From Elgaria multicarinata webbii (lineage: Eukaryota > Chordata > Lepidosauria > Squamata > Anguidae), in contig NC_086182.1 in assembly GCF_023053635.1 (NCBI RefSeq), forward strand, positions 3,361,001 through 3,425,000: 64,000 bases of DNA, written 5' to 3'. Positions within the stretch are counted from its first letter, which is position 1. Each line of letters starts with the position of its first letter. This document shows, piece after piece, positions 21,352 through 32,720 of the stretch. The position numbers were made by a program, and so were the translations under genes. The notes under the pieces are model-generated. The model worked only from the letters and a program-made list of their open reading frames with translations. It had not been told where the DNA came from and made no database searches.

Positions 21352-21409
21352 TTCTTCTTCTTCTTCTTCTTCTTCTTCTTCTTCTTCTTCTTCTTCTTCT
21401 TCCTCCTCC
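21352..21409. repeat. (TTC)n microsatellite
   Basis: About 18 TTC units grading into TCC; on the minus strand it would read as poly-Glu. Confidence 0.95.
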
Positions 21410-21660
21410 TCCCCTCGGCCTAGGCAAGGAGTGGGGGGGGGAACGCTTCCAGGAAGTCCCAGAATGTGTCCCACAGCCCCCTCCCTCAGCGTTGATGGGG
21501 CCTTGTACTTGCTCTGCACGATCTTGCAGGCAAAGTACAAGGCCTCGTTGAGGCAGGGAGGGGACGGAGACGCTGGGAGGAAGCCTGGGCCCAGCTGAGG
21601 TGAACTTCTTGCGCGGCTGCAGGCCCGGGTGCTAGAAGGAGGCCCTGCCCCCCCAGAGGA
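21410..21660 (-). other. Possible minus-strand coding remnant, GC-rich
   Basis: The minus strand reads NEALYFACKIVQSKYKAPS in an open frame that runs into the poly-Glu of the TTC repeat. The base composition is much more GC-rich than its surroundings. No splice sites were fixed and no family recognised. It may be an exon remnant or a CpG-rich non-coding patch. Confidence 0.2.
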
Positions 21661-22668
21661 TGGACTTGCTTGCTCCCAGACTCTCTCCCACTCCCTCCCT
21701 CCCTCCTTGGAACCTGAGGCGCATGCGTGAGCTTATCGGAGTCCCATAGGCTAACATTGGACGCAAATAAATTAATAAAAAATCAATGGAAGCAGATATT
21801 TTAAAAAGAAAGGCCATTCCATCAATGAGGAGGACAGGGGAACACAATCCCATCAATGGATTGGAAGGTAAGGGTCCCAATTTGGCGATATAAGTGAGCA
21901 AAAAAAGGTTGCCAACCAGGAAGTAAAACAAAGCAGATCTGGACAGACATACTGCCCCCCCCCATTTTCTGCTTTAAACTCCCACCCAGCCCTCAATATT
22001 GCAGGAATCTCCCTGAAACGCGCAGGGAATGTAAAGCCAGCATTTCTTTCTGGCAGTACCCGCGTTTCAGAAAGATTCCTGAAATATTTTTTATTTTAGG
22101 CTGCTAGGTTAACCCACCCCCCAGCAATTCCATTTAACATGGTGGAATGCTCGTTTTACTGACGGCCCTTAACTACAGTCGTGATTCCTGTAATTATGTT
22201 ACATTTCGTCACATTTTTAGGTCCTCTCCGCTTGCTTGTTCTTCTTTTGGGAGGGCTCCTCCTTTTTCTTTCTGTGCATCAGTGAGGACAGCTGACCCAA
22301 AGTGGAAATGACCTTGCTAGATCCTACCAGGTGACTTTAGATAGCCTCAGGCCTTCCCTATTCAATAGAGTGAGACACTAGTCTCTCAGTAACGGAGACC
22401 CTTTTCGTTGTTCTTGTTGTTCCGCTCCAGAAGTCTCTAGTGCGTTGCCTCCTCCATCCTTGATTGATCATGGCTCTTCTGTTATAGGATATGAGACTTC
22501 AAGGTCATCAGAGATTGCTCTCTGTGGGATGAGTGTTGCCCCTTCATATGGTGGAGATGAAGAGGGCAGGATGAGCAGAGACTGACCTTTTAATAATGAC
22601 AACGTGTGGGTGTTATTAAAATGGCTTTAAATCTTTTAATTGATTTAAATTGAGTTTATTTCTTGGAT
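21661..22668. other. No assigned feature
   Basis: Includes C- and T-rich patches; nothing recognised on either strand. Confidence 0.5.
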
Positions 22669-22808
22669 ATCATAGAATCATAGAATAGTAGAGTTGGAAG
22701 GGGACTATAAGGCCATCGAGTCCAACCCCCTGCTCAATGCAGGAATCCACCTTAAAGCATACCTGACAGATGGTTGTCCAGCTGCCTCTTGAAGGCCTCT
22801 AGTGTGGA
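22669..22808 (-). repeat. CR1 3' terminal fragment, minus strand
   Basis: ATCATAGAATCATAGAATAG start, through CTGCCTCTTGAAGGCCTCTA, truncated at an (AT)n tract. Confidence 0.9.
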
Positions 22809-22815
22809 AGAGATC

Positions 22816-22817
<2 letters not shown>

Positions 22818-22854
<37 letters not shown>
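22818..22854. repeat. (AT)n microsatellite
   Basis: About 18 AT units at the truncated 5' end of the CR1 fragment. Confidence 0.95.
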
Positions 22855-22856
<2 letters not shown>

Positions 22857-23030
22857 ACAGCCTGCCTGTTGCCTTTTTCTAAACAGAAAAAAACTTGAAA
22901 GAATTCCATTTGTCATAACTCATAATGCAGGACAGAGAGATAAAATTCTAATCCATTTCAAAAATTCCTTCAGGAAGCCATTTTCCGCCCAAAGTCTCAG
23001 CATCAAGTGAAATAACTGTTGCCAATTCCA

Positions 23031-23084
<54 letters not shown>
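23031..23084. repeat. (ATT)n microsatellite
   Basis: About 17 uninterrupted ATT units. Confidence 0.95.
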
Positions 23085-25059
23085 CTGTCATATTTACTAC
23101 AAGCCTTAAATTATCTGCATCCTGCCTTTGGTGAATAAATCCTACTTGATCAGGATTGCCCTGATGGCCCTGTTCATAAGACAAAAAGCCTTATTCACTG
23201 TGGTTAAAGCCGTGGTTTAAGGTGTCTTCTGAACAGGGCCAATGTGTGCATCACATGCTGAAGTCCATTAGCAAGAATTGGCATTTAATATTTTAGCATC
23301 CTCATTGATTAAATTGGCCTATAATTTGGAGAGTTAATATGATCTTTACCAGGGTCAGGAATGCCAGGAAAGTTGTAAAGCCAAGCAGGCATGAAAAAAG
23401 AAAGGAGAAGGCCGTACTGGAAAAGAGATGAAGGGTAAGTGAAGGATGAGCAAATAGGTTTGAGGCAGCTCTGGTGTTCTTGTCAAGCCTGCCTGCCAGC
23501 AGATACTTCTTGCCTTCTTGCAAGGGCTCCTGGGAAGTCTGGAACCAAAGTGTAGGAAAGCTAATATGACCTCAGATGAGTTTGTTTTCCAAAGTAAAGC
23601 AAGTCTGGAAATCATGATCTGTTCAAATCCTTTTAGACCTCTGTTAGTATCTTGGCCGTTGGAGAGCATACAGAATCTTTGGGCTGAACACTGCTAGTCA
23701 ATTTGCCTCCACTTCTGGGGTGATCAGTCTTTGCCGGAAGGTGGTAAACCCAGGAGTAATCTTACAATTAGATGGAGAAGAGTGGAGGATTAAGGTGTAC
23801 CCAATTCAGAACCAAGCCTATATGTGGGAAGGCGAGGAGGTGAATTTTGGGTGCTATCAAGAGCAGCAGATAAGGAAGGAGACAGGTCTGACCCTTGCAA
23901 CCCAGTGCATCAGGAAATTCTGCACCTGTCCCCTTTCATTTCAATTAGGTTTGCACAAGTCCATTTCCCAGTGTCTTTCTGCTGTGTACACATCACATTC
24001 TGCTCTGTGTACACATCACAGAGGAAACCTGTGTAGTTGCTTCCAGTGGGGTAGTTGACACTGCTGATCATAACTGAGATGGACCAGCCCAGAGGCAGAA
24101 GCGTTTGAGAAAGTAGGGCAGGCCCTTGCACCAGTGGCTGTTCTGCATGTACACTTGGGAGAAACCAAAAGCACCAGATTGTGCATATCCATTTGGAGGA
24201 TGGGGTTTGGGGTGGACTTCAGTGGTGGGTCGCTTTCAAGGTAAGTTTATTCATGGTTGTGCACTTTTCAAGCTCATCAACGAACATAGTTCTATAAGTG
24301 AGAAACTGGAGCTCTGGAGAGGATCCAAGAAGTCAACATGGCAGACTGAAATCGCTGTAGAAAAGCAGTTTTTAATCTTTCTGCCATTGGGGTACACGTT
24401 CTCCATTGACTTAAGCAACCTCTGCAACAGAAGCCATTGCAGAGGATAAAGGGTGAGTAGGGTGAATACTCCATTGGATGGCAGCCTGGCTGGACCTGTT
24501 GTGAGTTCATAGCCCACATGAACTTAGAGTTCATTCTGCCCTAGAATAAACCACCACTCCCAATAAATATTGGTGCAGGTGTTTTCATTTTCATTTAATG
24601 TCCGTGTGATATTGATGTGAAAATAGATAAAATTGCTGTGGAATTCTGAGTTCCCCAATATAATCACTGTAGCAAACGAGAATGCGCTGAACATTTCAGT
24701 CACTACAAAATCAAGATGATTTGTCCCAGCTGCCTCAAGCTTTGCATGGTGAATCTATCTGGTGAGAACTATAAATTGGCCAAATTATAAAAAGGTTGGA
24801 TACATTAGGTTGACCATATGGAAAGGAGGACAGGGCTCCTGTATCTTTAACAGTTACACTGAAAAGGGAATTCCAGCAAGTGTCACTTGTATGCACGCAG
24901 CACCTGGTGAAAGTCCCTCTTCATCACAACTGTTAAAGCTGCAAGAGCCCTGCCCTCTTTTGTAACTAGTCATGCTAGGCAGGCAAAAGTCCCTTTTGCT
25001 TTGATTTAAATTTGTCAACTTTTTATGTTAAAAAGCCTTTTCTGGAATAAAGTGGTACC
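23085..25059. other. Largely unassigned; contains the MITE at 24806-24977
   Basis: Short ORFs only. A stretch at 23735-23880 faintly recalls a lipid-binding-protein exon but could not be supported. Confidence 0.5.
24806..24977. mobile_element. hAT-like MITE, shorter copy
   Basis: Begins TAGGTTGACCATATGGAAAG, contains AGGACAGGGCTCCTGTATCT and ends in CATGCTA, so it belongs to the family at 14057. The right arm is degenerate and no 8-bp target duplication was seen. Confidence 0.7.
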
Positions 25060-25990
25060 AACAAACCTCTCAACTCCAGGGATTCCTGGATGAGACAGAT
25101 TATCTAGATCCATTTCAATCTGGCTTGAGACCTGGTTATGGGATGTCATATCTCCATTCCTGTGATGTCACAATACAACAGGGGACCTTTTCGTCTCCCA
25201 CATTTACATGCCGAGTGAGGGGTAATTCAGAGATTTAGCCCTGGATAAGTTGTTCATCTTATGTGATGTGAAAATAGTTCAAATTCCTATGGAATTCAGA
25301 GTTCTCTGATGCAAGTGTTGTAGCCAGTGAGAATGCCCTTTACCCAACCCTCTACAATCTACAGTGGTATAGTCCAAGCACAGGCTTAACACGTCAGTGA
25401 GGTCATAGAGGTTGCCAGGCAAATCCAGTCACTGTTGGATGAAACTGATGATTGTGATCCACTTCAGGACTTGCTTTCAGCATGGTAACTGCCTGGATCA
25501 CCTTGGTGGGTGTCACATGCCAAGACAGGGACCGGGAATGTGGACCTGCACATTCTCCTGGAATGGGTTGGGCTGTAATTCAGTGGTTCCAGTCCCACTT
25601 GGACGGTTGGTTTGAGAAAGTGGAGCTGGGAGGCTGCTATTTAACTCCCTTCTTGTCTCCTGTGCTTTCCACATCTGCATGAAACTACCAAATGAGGAGT
25701 CATTCGGAGATTTAGGCTGCAGCATCCTCCATTTGCTGGGGACTCACAGCTCTGTTTCTCCTTTTTCATGGGCATCAAGTGAAGTTCTGGAAATATTTGG
25801 AACTGGGAATGGACTGGATGCGGTCTAATCCAGGTAAGGTGAGGAAGACGGTAAGGAATTTCTGTGCGTCAGAAAAGACAGATTCTGAATGATACTAAAC
25901 TCAGACGTCTTGCAGTATATCCCATCTGCCATTCACTGTTCTGAAATCTTTTGGATGTGGAGCGGTATACAAGTATAGTAAATAAATAAA
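25060..25990 (+). repeat. Old, decayed L2-type LINE
   Basis: Scattered L2 reverse transcriptase remnants occur in several frames: DETDYLDPFQSGLRPGYGM near 25090, VVPVPLGRL near 25590, and a decayed GTGNGLDA-like stretch near 25810. It ends in an AGTAAATAAATAAA tail at about 25990. Confidence 0.65.
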
Positions 25991-27374
25991 AGAGGCAGTA
26001 ATTAGACCACTCCTGAAGAAGCCTAGCCTGGACCCAGAGGATGTTAACAATTACAGGCCGGTGGCTAATATCCCCTTCCTGGGCAAGGTGCTTGAGCGGA
26101 TGGTTACAGGACAACTCCAGGCACTCTTGAATGAAACAGATTATCTAGATCCATTTCAATGGGGCTTCAGGCCTGGTTTTGGAATGGAAACTGCCTTGGT
26201 CGCCCTGTGGGATGACCTTTGCCAGGAGAGGGACAGTGGGAGTGCAACCCTGTTGATTCTCTTGGACCTCTCAGCAGCTTTCGATACCATCAACCATGGT
26301 ATCCTTCTGGATAGGTTGTCTGGGCTAGGAGTTGGAGGCACTGTGTTGCAGTGGTTCCACTCCTACTTGGATGGCTGATTTCAGAAGGTGGTGCTGGGGA
26401 ATTATTGCTCTGTGCCATGGCATTTAGGCCATGGGGTTCCACAGGGCTCTATTTTATCCCCTACGCTGTTTAACATTTACATGAAACCGCTGGGGGAGGT
26501 TATCTGGAGATGTGGGTTGAGGTGTCATCAATATGCGGATGACACCCAGCTCTACCTCTCCTTTTCATCAAACCCAGGTGAGGCAGTGGATGTTCTGAAC
26601 CAGTGCCTGGGCACGGGAATGGACTGGATGCGGGCCAATAAACAGACTCAATCCAGTCAAGACGGAGGTACTGTTAGCGGGTGGTTCGCCTGTCTTGCTA
26701 GGTGATGTTCACCCTGTTCTGAAGGGGGTTGCACTCTCCCTAAAGGATCGGTTTCATTGTTTGGGGGTGCTCTTGGATCCAGAGCTGTCACTTGAGGCAC
26801 AAATGAACTCAGTGGCAAAGAGCACCTTTTATCTACTTAGGCTGATATACCAACTGCACCCTTATCTTGACGGAGATAGCCTAGCTACAGTTATCCATGC
26901 TCTCATAACCTCTCATTTGGATTACTGCAACGTGTTATACGTGGGGTAGTCTTTGAAAACAGTCCGGAAACTTCAACTGGTACAAAACAGGGCAGCATGG
27001 TTCCTAACAGAGACTGGCCGACAAGACCACATCACGCCAGTCCTTTTCCAGCTTCACTGGCTGCCAGTCCAGGTCCGGGCCTGAGTCAAAGTGCTGGTAT
27101 GAACATTTAAAGCCCTAAATGGCTTGGGGCCAGGCTATCTGAAGGAATGCCTCCTCCCATATGTACGTACCTGCCCGGACCCTCATGTCATCCTCATGGG
27201 TCCTTTTCCGTGTGCCCCTGCCAACGGAAGTGAGGCAGATGGATACCAGGAGTCGGGCCTTCTCTGCTGTGGGACCCCGGCTGTGGAATGAGCTCCCTAA
27301 GGAGGTTCGCCTGGCACCTTCACTATATTCTTTTAGATGCCAGGTGAAGACCCTTTTATTCTCCCAGTATTTTA
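25991..27374 (+). repeat. L2-type LINE, 5'-truncated, reverse transcriptase region
   Basis: Starts inside ORF2 (AVIRPLLKKPSLDPEDVNNY), then shows FRPGFGMETALVALWDDL, LLILLDLSAAFDTINHGILL, the [20 protein letters not shown] block and the catalytic [12 protein letters not shown]. It continues through DYCNVLYVG and the C-terminal LWNELPKEVRLAPSLYSFR. It carries several stops and frame changes, so it is dead. It abuts the tail of the older L2, giving two copies head to tail. Confidence 0.9.
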
Positions 27375-27870
27375 AGGTCTTCATCCCATGTACCCATTTC
27401 CCTCAAATTACCCCCATAGTGTAAATCTGTCATTGGTGTTGTTAGCTAAATCACACCCCGGGCAGCAGCACTCTTAAGATCCTTTGCATACCAGGAAAGG
27501 AGAAATGTAAAAAAATAATAAAAAATCAACAGATGACCCAATCTGATTCAAATTTGGTATGCTTAAAGCCCTCCTTAATATCTGTTACTGTGCCTATTTT
27601 GGTGTCTTTAGCTTTAAAACTTACGCAGATGTAAGCTTTTGTTTAATTTGTACTTTAAACATTTCAAATCATCCTGCGCCCCCAGTGGCCGTTCGGAGTC
27701 AATAAAAGATTCGCTCCTAAAGAGGTAGCAAAATAGACCGATTTTTTAATATATGAAGCACAATTAAAGTAGGATGCATGGGAGTACTTCACGGTCAAAG
27801 CAGATTATAAACTGGAAAACTTCAGAGTCCTTTGCATGCAATTTGCAGTGATTGCACAGTATAACCCTGG
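27375..27870. repeat. Unclassified interspersed repeat, copy 2
   Basis: Same family as 7740-8165; this copy keeps more of the 3' block (CTTTGCATGCAATTTGCAGT). Confidence 0.7.
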
Positions 27871-27892
27871 TGTGATGAAGCTAAAAGGACAG

Positions 27893-28618
27893 AAAGCAGA
27901 GAGTAGGAATAAATGGTCAATTCTCCCGATGGAGGGAAGTAAATAGTGGGGTCCCATAGGGATTGGGATTGGGACCAATTCTTTTCAACTTGTTCATCAA
28001 TGATCTGGAATTAGGAGTGAGCAGTGAAGTGGCCAAGTTTGTCAACGACACCAAATTATTTTAGGTTGTTAAAACACAAAGGGATTGTGAAGAGCTCCAA
28101 AGGGATCTCTCCAAGCTGGGAGAGTGGGCGTCCGAATGGCAGATGCGGTTCAATGTAAGCAAGTGTAAGATGATGCACGTTGGGGCAAAAAAACCCAACT
28201 TCAAGTATAACCCAATGGGATTAGAGCTGGCAGTGACCGAACAAGAAAGAGATCTTGGGATTGTGGTGGAAAAGCTCCATGAAAATGTCCACCCAGTGTG
28301 CGGCTGCTGTAAAGAAGGCAAACTCCATGTTAGGCATTATAAGAAAAGGGATTGAGAATAAAACTGCCAGTATTATACTGCCTTTATACAAATCTATGGT
28401 GTCACCACACTTAGAATACTGTGTACGGTTCTGGTCACTGCACCTAAAAATGATATTTGGGAACATAGCTGGGGAACATGGGTGGGAGGGTGCTGTTGCA
28501 CCATGTCCTGCTTTGTTGGTTCTTGGCTGACAGCTGGTTGGTCACTGTGTGAACAGAGTGCTGGACTAGATGGACCCTCAGTCTGATCCAGCATCAGGGC
28601 TCTTCTGATGTTCTTATG
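27893..28618 (+). repeat. CR1-family LINE 3' fragment with internal deletion
   Basis: Contains LFNLFINDLELGVSSEVAKF, MRFNVSKCKMMHVGAKKPNF, NSMLGIIRKGIENKTASI and SPHLEYCVRFW, then jumps near 28452 to the 3' UTR (GCTGGACTAGATGGACCCTC) and ends ATGTTCTTATGA. Same subfamily as 3362-3935. Confidence 0.85.
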
Positions 28619-28882
28619 AGACAGAAAGTTCCACTCCCAAGGTGTTTTGACTGGCCACTTCCCCCTCCGGCATCCAGTTTGTAACTAGCCACTCACAGAG
28701 AGCATTTTTCAAAGGCCAGATGTGCCCACAGGCCCCAAAAACCTGGGACTCCTGATTTAGCACAACTGGGATTGAAAGGTGCTTGTGTTCACATGAGGAT
28801 AGGACCATTCTTTTTTAAGGTATGGAAGCAACAAACATGAAGATAACTGTGGCCCCTGTGAAACGCTACCTGCTGCAACGCA

Positions 28883-28999
28883 TAGAATCATAGAATCATA
28901 GCATCATAGAAGAGCAGAGTTGGAAGGGGCCTACAAGGCCATCGAGTCCAACCCCCTGCTCAATGCAGGAATCCACCCTAATGCATCCCTGACAGAACA
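28883..28999 (-). repeat. CR1 3' terminal fragment, minus strand
   Basis: Three ATCATAGA-type units followed by GAGCAGAGTTGGAAGGGGCC, truncated after CATCCCTGACAGA. Confidence 0.9.
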
Positions 29000-29499
29000 G
29001 AGTCATAGAATAGCATCATCAGAAATAAAGAGAATCCTTTCCCCTCAAAACTGTTGACCTAGTCATAAGCTATTATGCAGATTTGACTGATTAATCAATT
29101 AATTGATTGCAAACCCCACCTACCCACACACACACTTCAGCAAGTCTTCTTTAATCAGACTTGACATCCTAGGATGGGTAAGTACGTCTATCTCGTTGGA
29201 AGTCTATGGTAAGCTTATTTTTATTCCTGCTAATAAGGTTAATCAGGTAGACGTAGGAACTGAAATTCTAATCGCAAAGCGGGGGCAAATCACAACGATG
29301 GGTAAATTCTATACCTGTCTACTCAGAAGTAACTCCCATTGAATTCAACATGGCTCACACACAGGTAAAGGGATGTACAAGCAGCTCTTTAATAAAATAA
29401 AACTAATAAATAATACCTCTTCCATCCCTGTAATAAAATACCAACATAATATAAACATGAGAAAAGAAATCTAACTACTTTTATCATTTTTAACATAAT
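29000..29499. other. No assigned feature
   Basis: AT-rich DNA with a short CACACACA run; nothing recognised. Confidence 0.5.
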
Positions 29500-30012
29500 C
29501 CACAAATAAAGATTTTAATACATTAAAATATAACCTAGAATATGAATCACTTTCATGCCTGTAATGCAATTCCTCTCTCATCTCACACTATTGCCCCGCT
29601 CGTGCTCTTCGCTCCTCTGATGCCATGTTTCTCACCTGCCCAAGGGCCTCTACTTCCCTTGCTCAGCTCCGTCCATTTTCTTCTGCTGCCCCTTACGCCT
29701 GGAACGCTCTTCCAGAACATTTGAGAACTACAAGTTCAATCGCAGCTTTTAAAGCTCAACTAAAAACTTTTCTTTTTCCTAAAGCTTTTAAAACTTGATG
29801 TTGTGCAGACTTTATACTGTTAGTTTTACCCTACCCTGTGCCTGCTTACCCTACCCTGTGCCTGTTTGCATTCTCTTCCCCTCCTTATTGTTTTACTAGG
29901 ATTTTATTAGATTGTAAGCCTATGCGGCAGAGTCTTGCTATTTACTTTTTTACTCTGTACAGCACCATGTACATTGATGGTGCTATATAAATAAATAATA
30001 ATAATAATAATA
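29500..30012 (+). repeat. L2-like LINE 3' end
   Basis: An ORF2-like end (GTLFQNI region, then IAAFKAQLKTFLFPKAFK) is followed by TGTACAGCACCATGTACATT and an (AATA)n/(AAT)n tail. CTTACCCTACCCTGTGCCTG is duplicated in place. Confidence 0.75.
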
Positions 30013-30769
30013 AATTGTTTAAAGTAACATAACTAGTAGGAAATATTAAGTGTAAAGCATATAAAAAGATCATAATATTAACTTTATTCAACAATACTTT
30101 TATAATACTAATATTATTTTATGTGTATATACATATACAATTATATAATATAAAATGATCTTCAAAAGTAGTAGAAATAAGTTTCATTCATAGAATGTAA
30201 AAAGTGTTATTAAATAAAAACAAGGCATAACGATACAAATTGAATAAAGCAATAGAGCAAGCACTCAAGGTAAATAACAATAATAATAATAATAAATGCA
30301 TATATAAATATTAATTTATATGTCCTATTATGATCTCTAGTAGGAAAATTGATCTAAACATTAAGGAGCCCAGCTATAGATTTAAACACTGAAATATGTA
30401 AAGGAGATATAAACATACAATAAGTCCTAATATAGAAGCCAGTCCAATGCTTCTAATATACTGCTTTCAAGCTTTTAATATACTGAACTGAAGCAAATAC
30501 GGACATTTTACCGGCCCTTAAATAAAAACAACAATAAGATTCATAATTAAGAATTATTTTGTTTAGTGCAAAAAGGGAAATTATGAAGAAGTGACTCTTC
30601 TGTTCGCCCTCCTGGTCAATAAAGCGGGGCGCTTGTGCTCATTACCACCGAGGGTAGCTGTACCGAATGGATATGTCCATTTCTTTCTCCCGCGCCACAA
30701 AAAACTGCACTCGCCCCACCATTGTCCAGCGCGCTGCCTCCTCCCTCTCCCTCTGAGCTCGTCGCTTCA
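30013..30769. other. AT-rich unassigned DNA, then possible 3' UTR
   Basis: 30013-30560 is strongly AT-rich without a recognised feature. 30560-30769 follows the last open frame of the minus-strand gene and may be its 3' UTR, but no clear poly(A) signal was fixed. Confidence 0.4.
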
Positions 30770-31050
30770 TCATTTCTCTGATGGGTCGTTGTTCTTCCGC
30801 CCACTAGCTTGGGAGACCTGAGAGGACGATGGCTTTGGCTCATATGGTTGCAGGAATGGTGGGTCAAGCATCAGTTTCGGCCCTGGCTTCCTCACTGGCT
30901 GTACCAGTTGCTTAGCCAGTAAAGCTGGTTGTTGTCTCGTCAGTGAACTGGATGGGGCCTTTGGCAAGGAGCCAGGTGGTGCTTTGGATAGTGAGCTCGG
31001 TGGCGGCCTTGCAAGTGGTTTAGACGGAGGTCTTGCTGTTGCGGTGGACG
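30770..31050 (-). pseudogene. Out-of-frame Pro/Ser-rich tail of the unrecognised gene
   Basis: Directly after exon C's stop, a shifted frame stays open for about 90 codons. It is rich in Pro, Ser and Lys (ARPPPSSLSKAPPGSLPKAP, then VRKPGPKLMLDPPFLQPYEP) and ends DPSEK and a stop. Its composition matches the preceding protein, so it is probably the ancestral C-terminus. It lost the frame where the 248-bp internal duplication in exon C ends. Confidence 0.5.
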
Positions 31051-31052
31051 GC

Positions 31053-32227
31053 TTAGGGTGTCCCTATGGACTTGTCCATTTTTTTCTCCTGCTGAAATAG
31101 TGGGACTAGTACTATTCTGGCCTCCTTTAGCTCAATAGCTGAGCCCTTGTAGGCTGCGGGCACTCTAGGATTCATTTCATGTGCCCGGAGGCATGACTGC
31201 TGGGATCCTGGCACCCCTGAATCTTTGTCATCTGAGCTACAGAGATTGGTTGTGTGCAGCTCTTCACCAGTTGGCAGACAGATATGGGTCTCTTCAGGTA
31301 TATGTGACTCCCGATATGTTCCAGGGCTTTTTTGTAAAAATTCTCCTTCAAATGAAACTACTTTTCTTTTCCCCTTAGTCTGGGGTGCCTTTGAAGGTAG
31401 ATGATTGGACTGGCTTTTATCAGAATTCAATTTACTGGCTCCTGGCTCCACAGAGATCCTGGGAATTTTGCTGACGTTTTTCGATCCGGGATCATTACAT
31501 TTTCGTTTCCTGATAACCTCATGCGGCCTCCCTTCATGGCTCAGTTTTCCATCATCTGGACTTTTGCACTTACTGGTCTGAGATTTTAGCCTCTTGTTTT
31601 TCCCCTTATCTTTTGGCTTTGCAGCTGGAGAGCTGCCATCATCAACTATGTAAATTGGGCCTGGGATGGGTGTCCCTATGGACTTGTCCATTTTTTTCTC
31701 CTGCTGACATAGTGGGACTAGTACTATTCTGGCCTCCTTTAGCTCAATAGCTGAGCCCTTGTAGGCTGTGGGCACTCTAGGATTCATTTCATGTGCCCGG
31801 AGGCATGACTGCTGGGATCCTGGCACCCCTGAATCTTTGTCATCTGAGCTACGGAGATTGGTTGTGTGCAGCTCTTGACCAGTTGGCAGACAGATATGAG
31901 TCTCTTCAGGTATTGTGCTATCCAGAGTGCTCAAAGCCAATCCCAAGAGATCCTGGGATTGGCTGCTGACTCTTTGGGACTCTGCTATCTCCACAGCTTC
32001 CTCTGGGAGGCAGGACTCTGTGGTTTTCTCTTCTGCCTCCTCCTTACGGCCCAGAGATGGGAACAGGCAATCCGAAAGGAGAGGCTCAATGGTTGCCATC
32101 AGCTGCTCAATATCAGGAAGCTCATTAAGCAGTTCTAGAAGCTGGTTCACATCCATTGAGCCTGCACCTTCTGGCCTGGGGGGAGGTGGCTGCAGGTCCC
32201 TCTGTGCGCCAGGATGAGTGTCCAACA
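31053..32227 (-). CDS. Unrecognised gene, exon C (Lys/Ser-rich region)
   Basis: Acceptor CTCTTTCAG at 32228-32236; 1175 bases to a TAA at 31053, entering in phase with exon B (AATG plus TG gives Val). The start carries PPPPRPEGAGSMDVNQ, then a Leu-rich segment (LLELLNELPDIEQLMATI) that looks like a short amphipathic helix. The middle is acidic and Ser-rich, and then comes a basic stretch (PKDKGKNKRLKS, EVIRKRKCNDPGSK) like a nuclear localisation signal. A block of about 80 residues (IPEETHICLPTG to KKMDKSIGTP) occurs twice. I recognise no family; composition suggests a disordered nuclear protein. The stop follows the second copy and may be a consequence of the duplication. Confidence 0.65.
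31059..31306 (-). repeat. Internal direct repeat in exon C, copy 2
   Basis: About 248 bases nearly identical to 31669-31916, starting with TGTCCCTATGGACTTGTCCA on the plus strand. The offset is 610 bases, so 360 bases of unrelated coding DNA lie between the copies. Confidence 0.9.
31669..31916 (-). repeat. Internal direct repeat in exon C, copy 1
   Basis: Partner of 31059-31306. In this copy the reading frame continues past KSIGTP into PGPIYIVDDGSS. Confidence 0.9.
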
Positions 32228-32384
32228 CTGAAAGAGAGAGAACAAGCCCATGATTACAAGAGAAAGAATCTACTTTGCTGAGAGAAAGTGTCAGCAACTC
32301 TCACATTCCCATAATTTAGAGAGGTGCTCCACCTGCTCACTGGTCCTCTGTGGGATGGGATTCCCCTACCCCCTGTACAGGAGA

Positions 32385-32720
32385 GCCATAGAATAGTAGA
32401 GTTGGAAGGGGCCTATAAGGCCATTGAGTCTAACCCCCTGCTCAATGCAGGAATCCATCTTAAAGCATCCCTGACAGAGGTTGTCCAGCTGCCTCTTGAA
32501 GGCCTCTAGTGTGGGAGAGCCCACAACCTCCCTAGGTAACTGGTTCCACTGTCGTACTGCTCTAACAGTCAGGAAGTTTTTCCTGATGTCCAGCCGCAAT
32601 TTGGCTTCCTGTAACTTGAGCCTGTTATTCCGTGTCCTGTACTCTGGGATGATCGAGAAGAGATCCTGGCCCTCCTCTGTGTGACGACTTTTCAAGGACT
32701 TGAAGAGTCTCCCCTCAGAA
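32385..32720 (-). repeat. CR1 3' fragment in the intron between exons B and C
   Basis: Minus-strand CR1 end: CATAGAATAGTAGAGTTGGA, then the ORF2 tail (AVRQWNQLPREVVGSPTLEA on the minus strand). Confidence 0.9.

Noticed and set aside
23735-23880. Open frame with RKVVNPGVILQLDGEEWRIK, faintly like exon 2 of a fatty-acid or retinoid binding protein
   Set aside because: Only a loose pattern; no splice sites in the right phase and no partner exon found.
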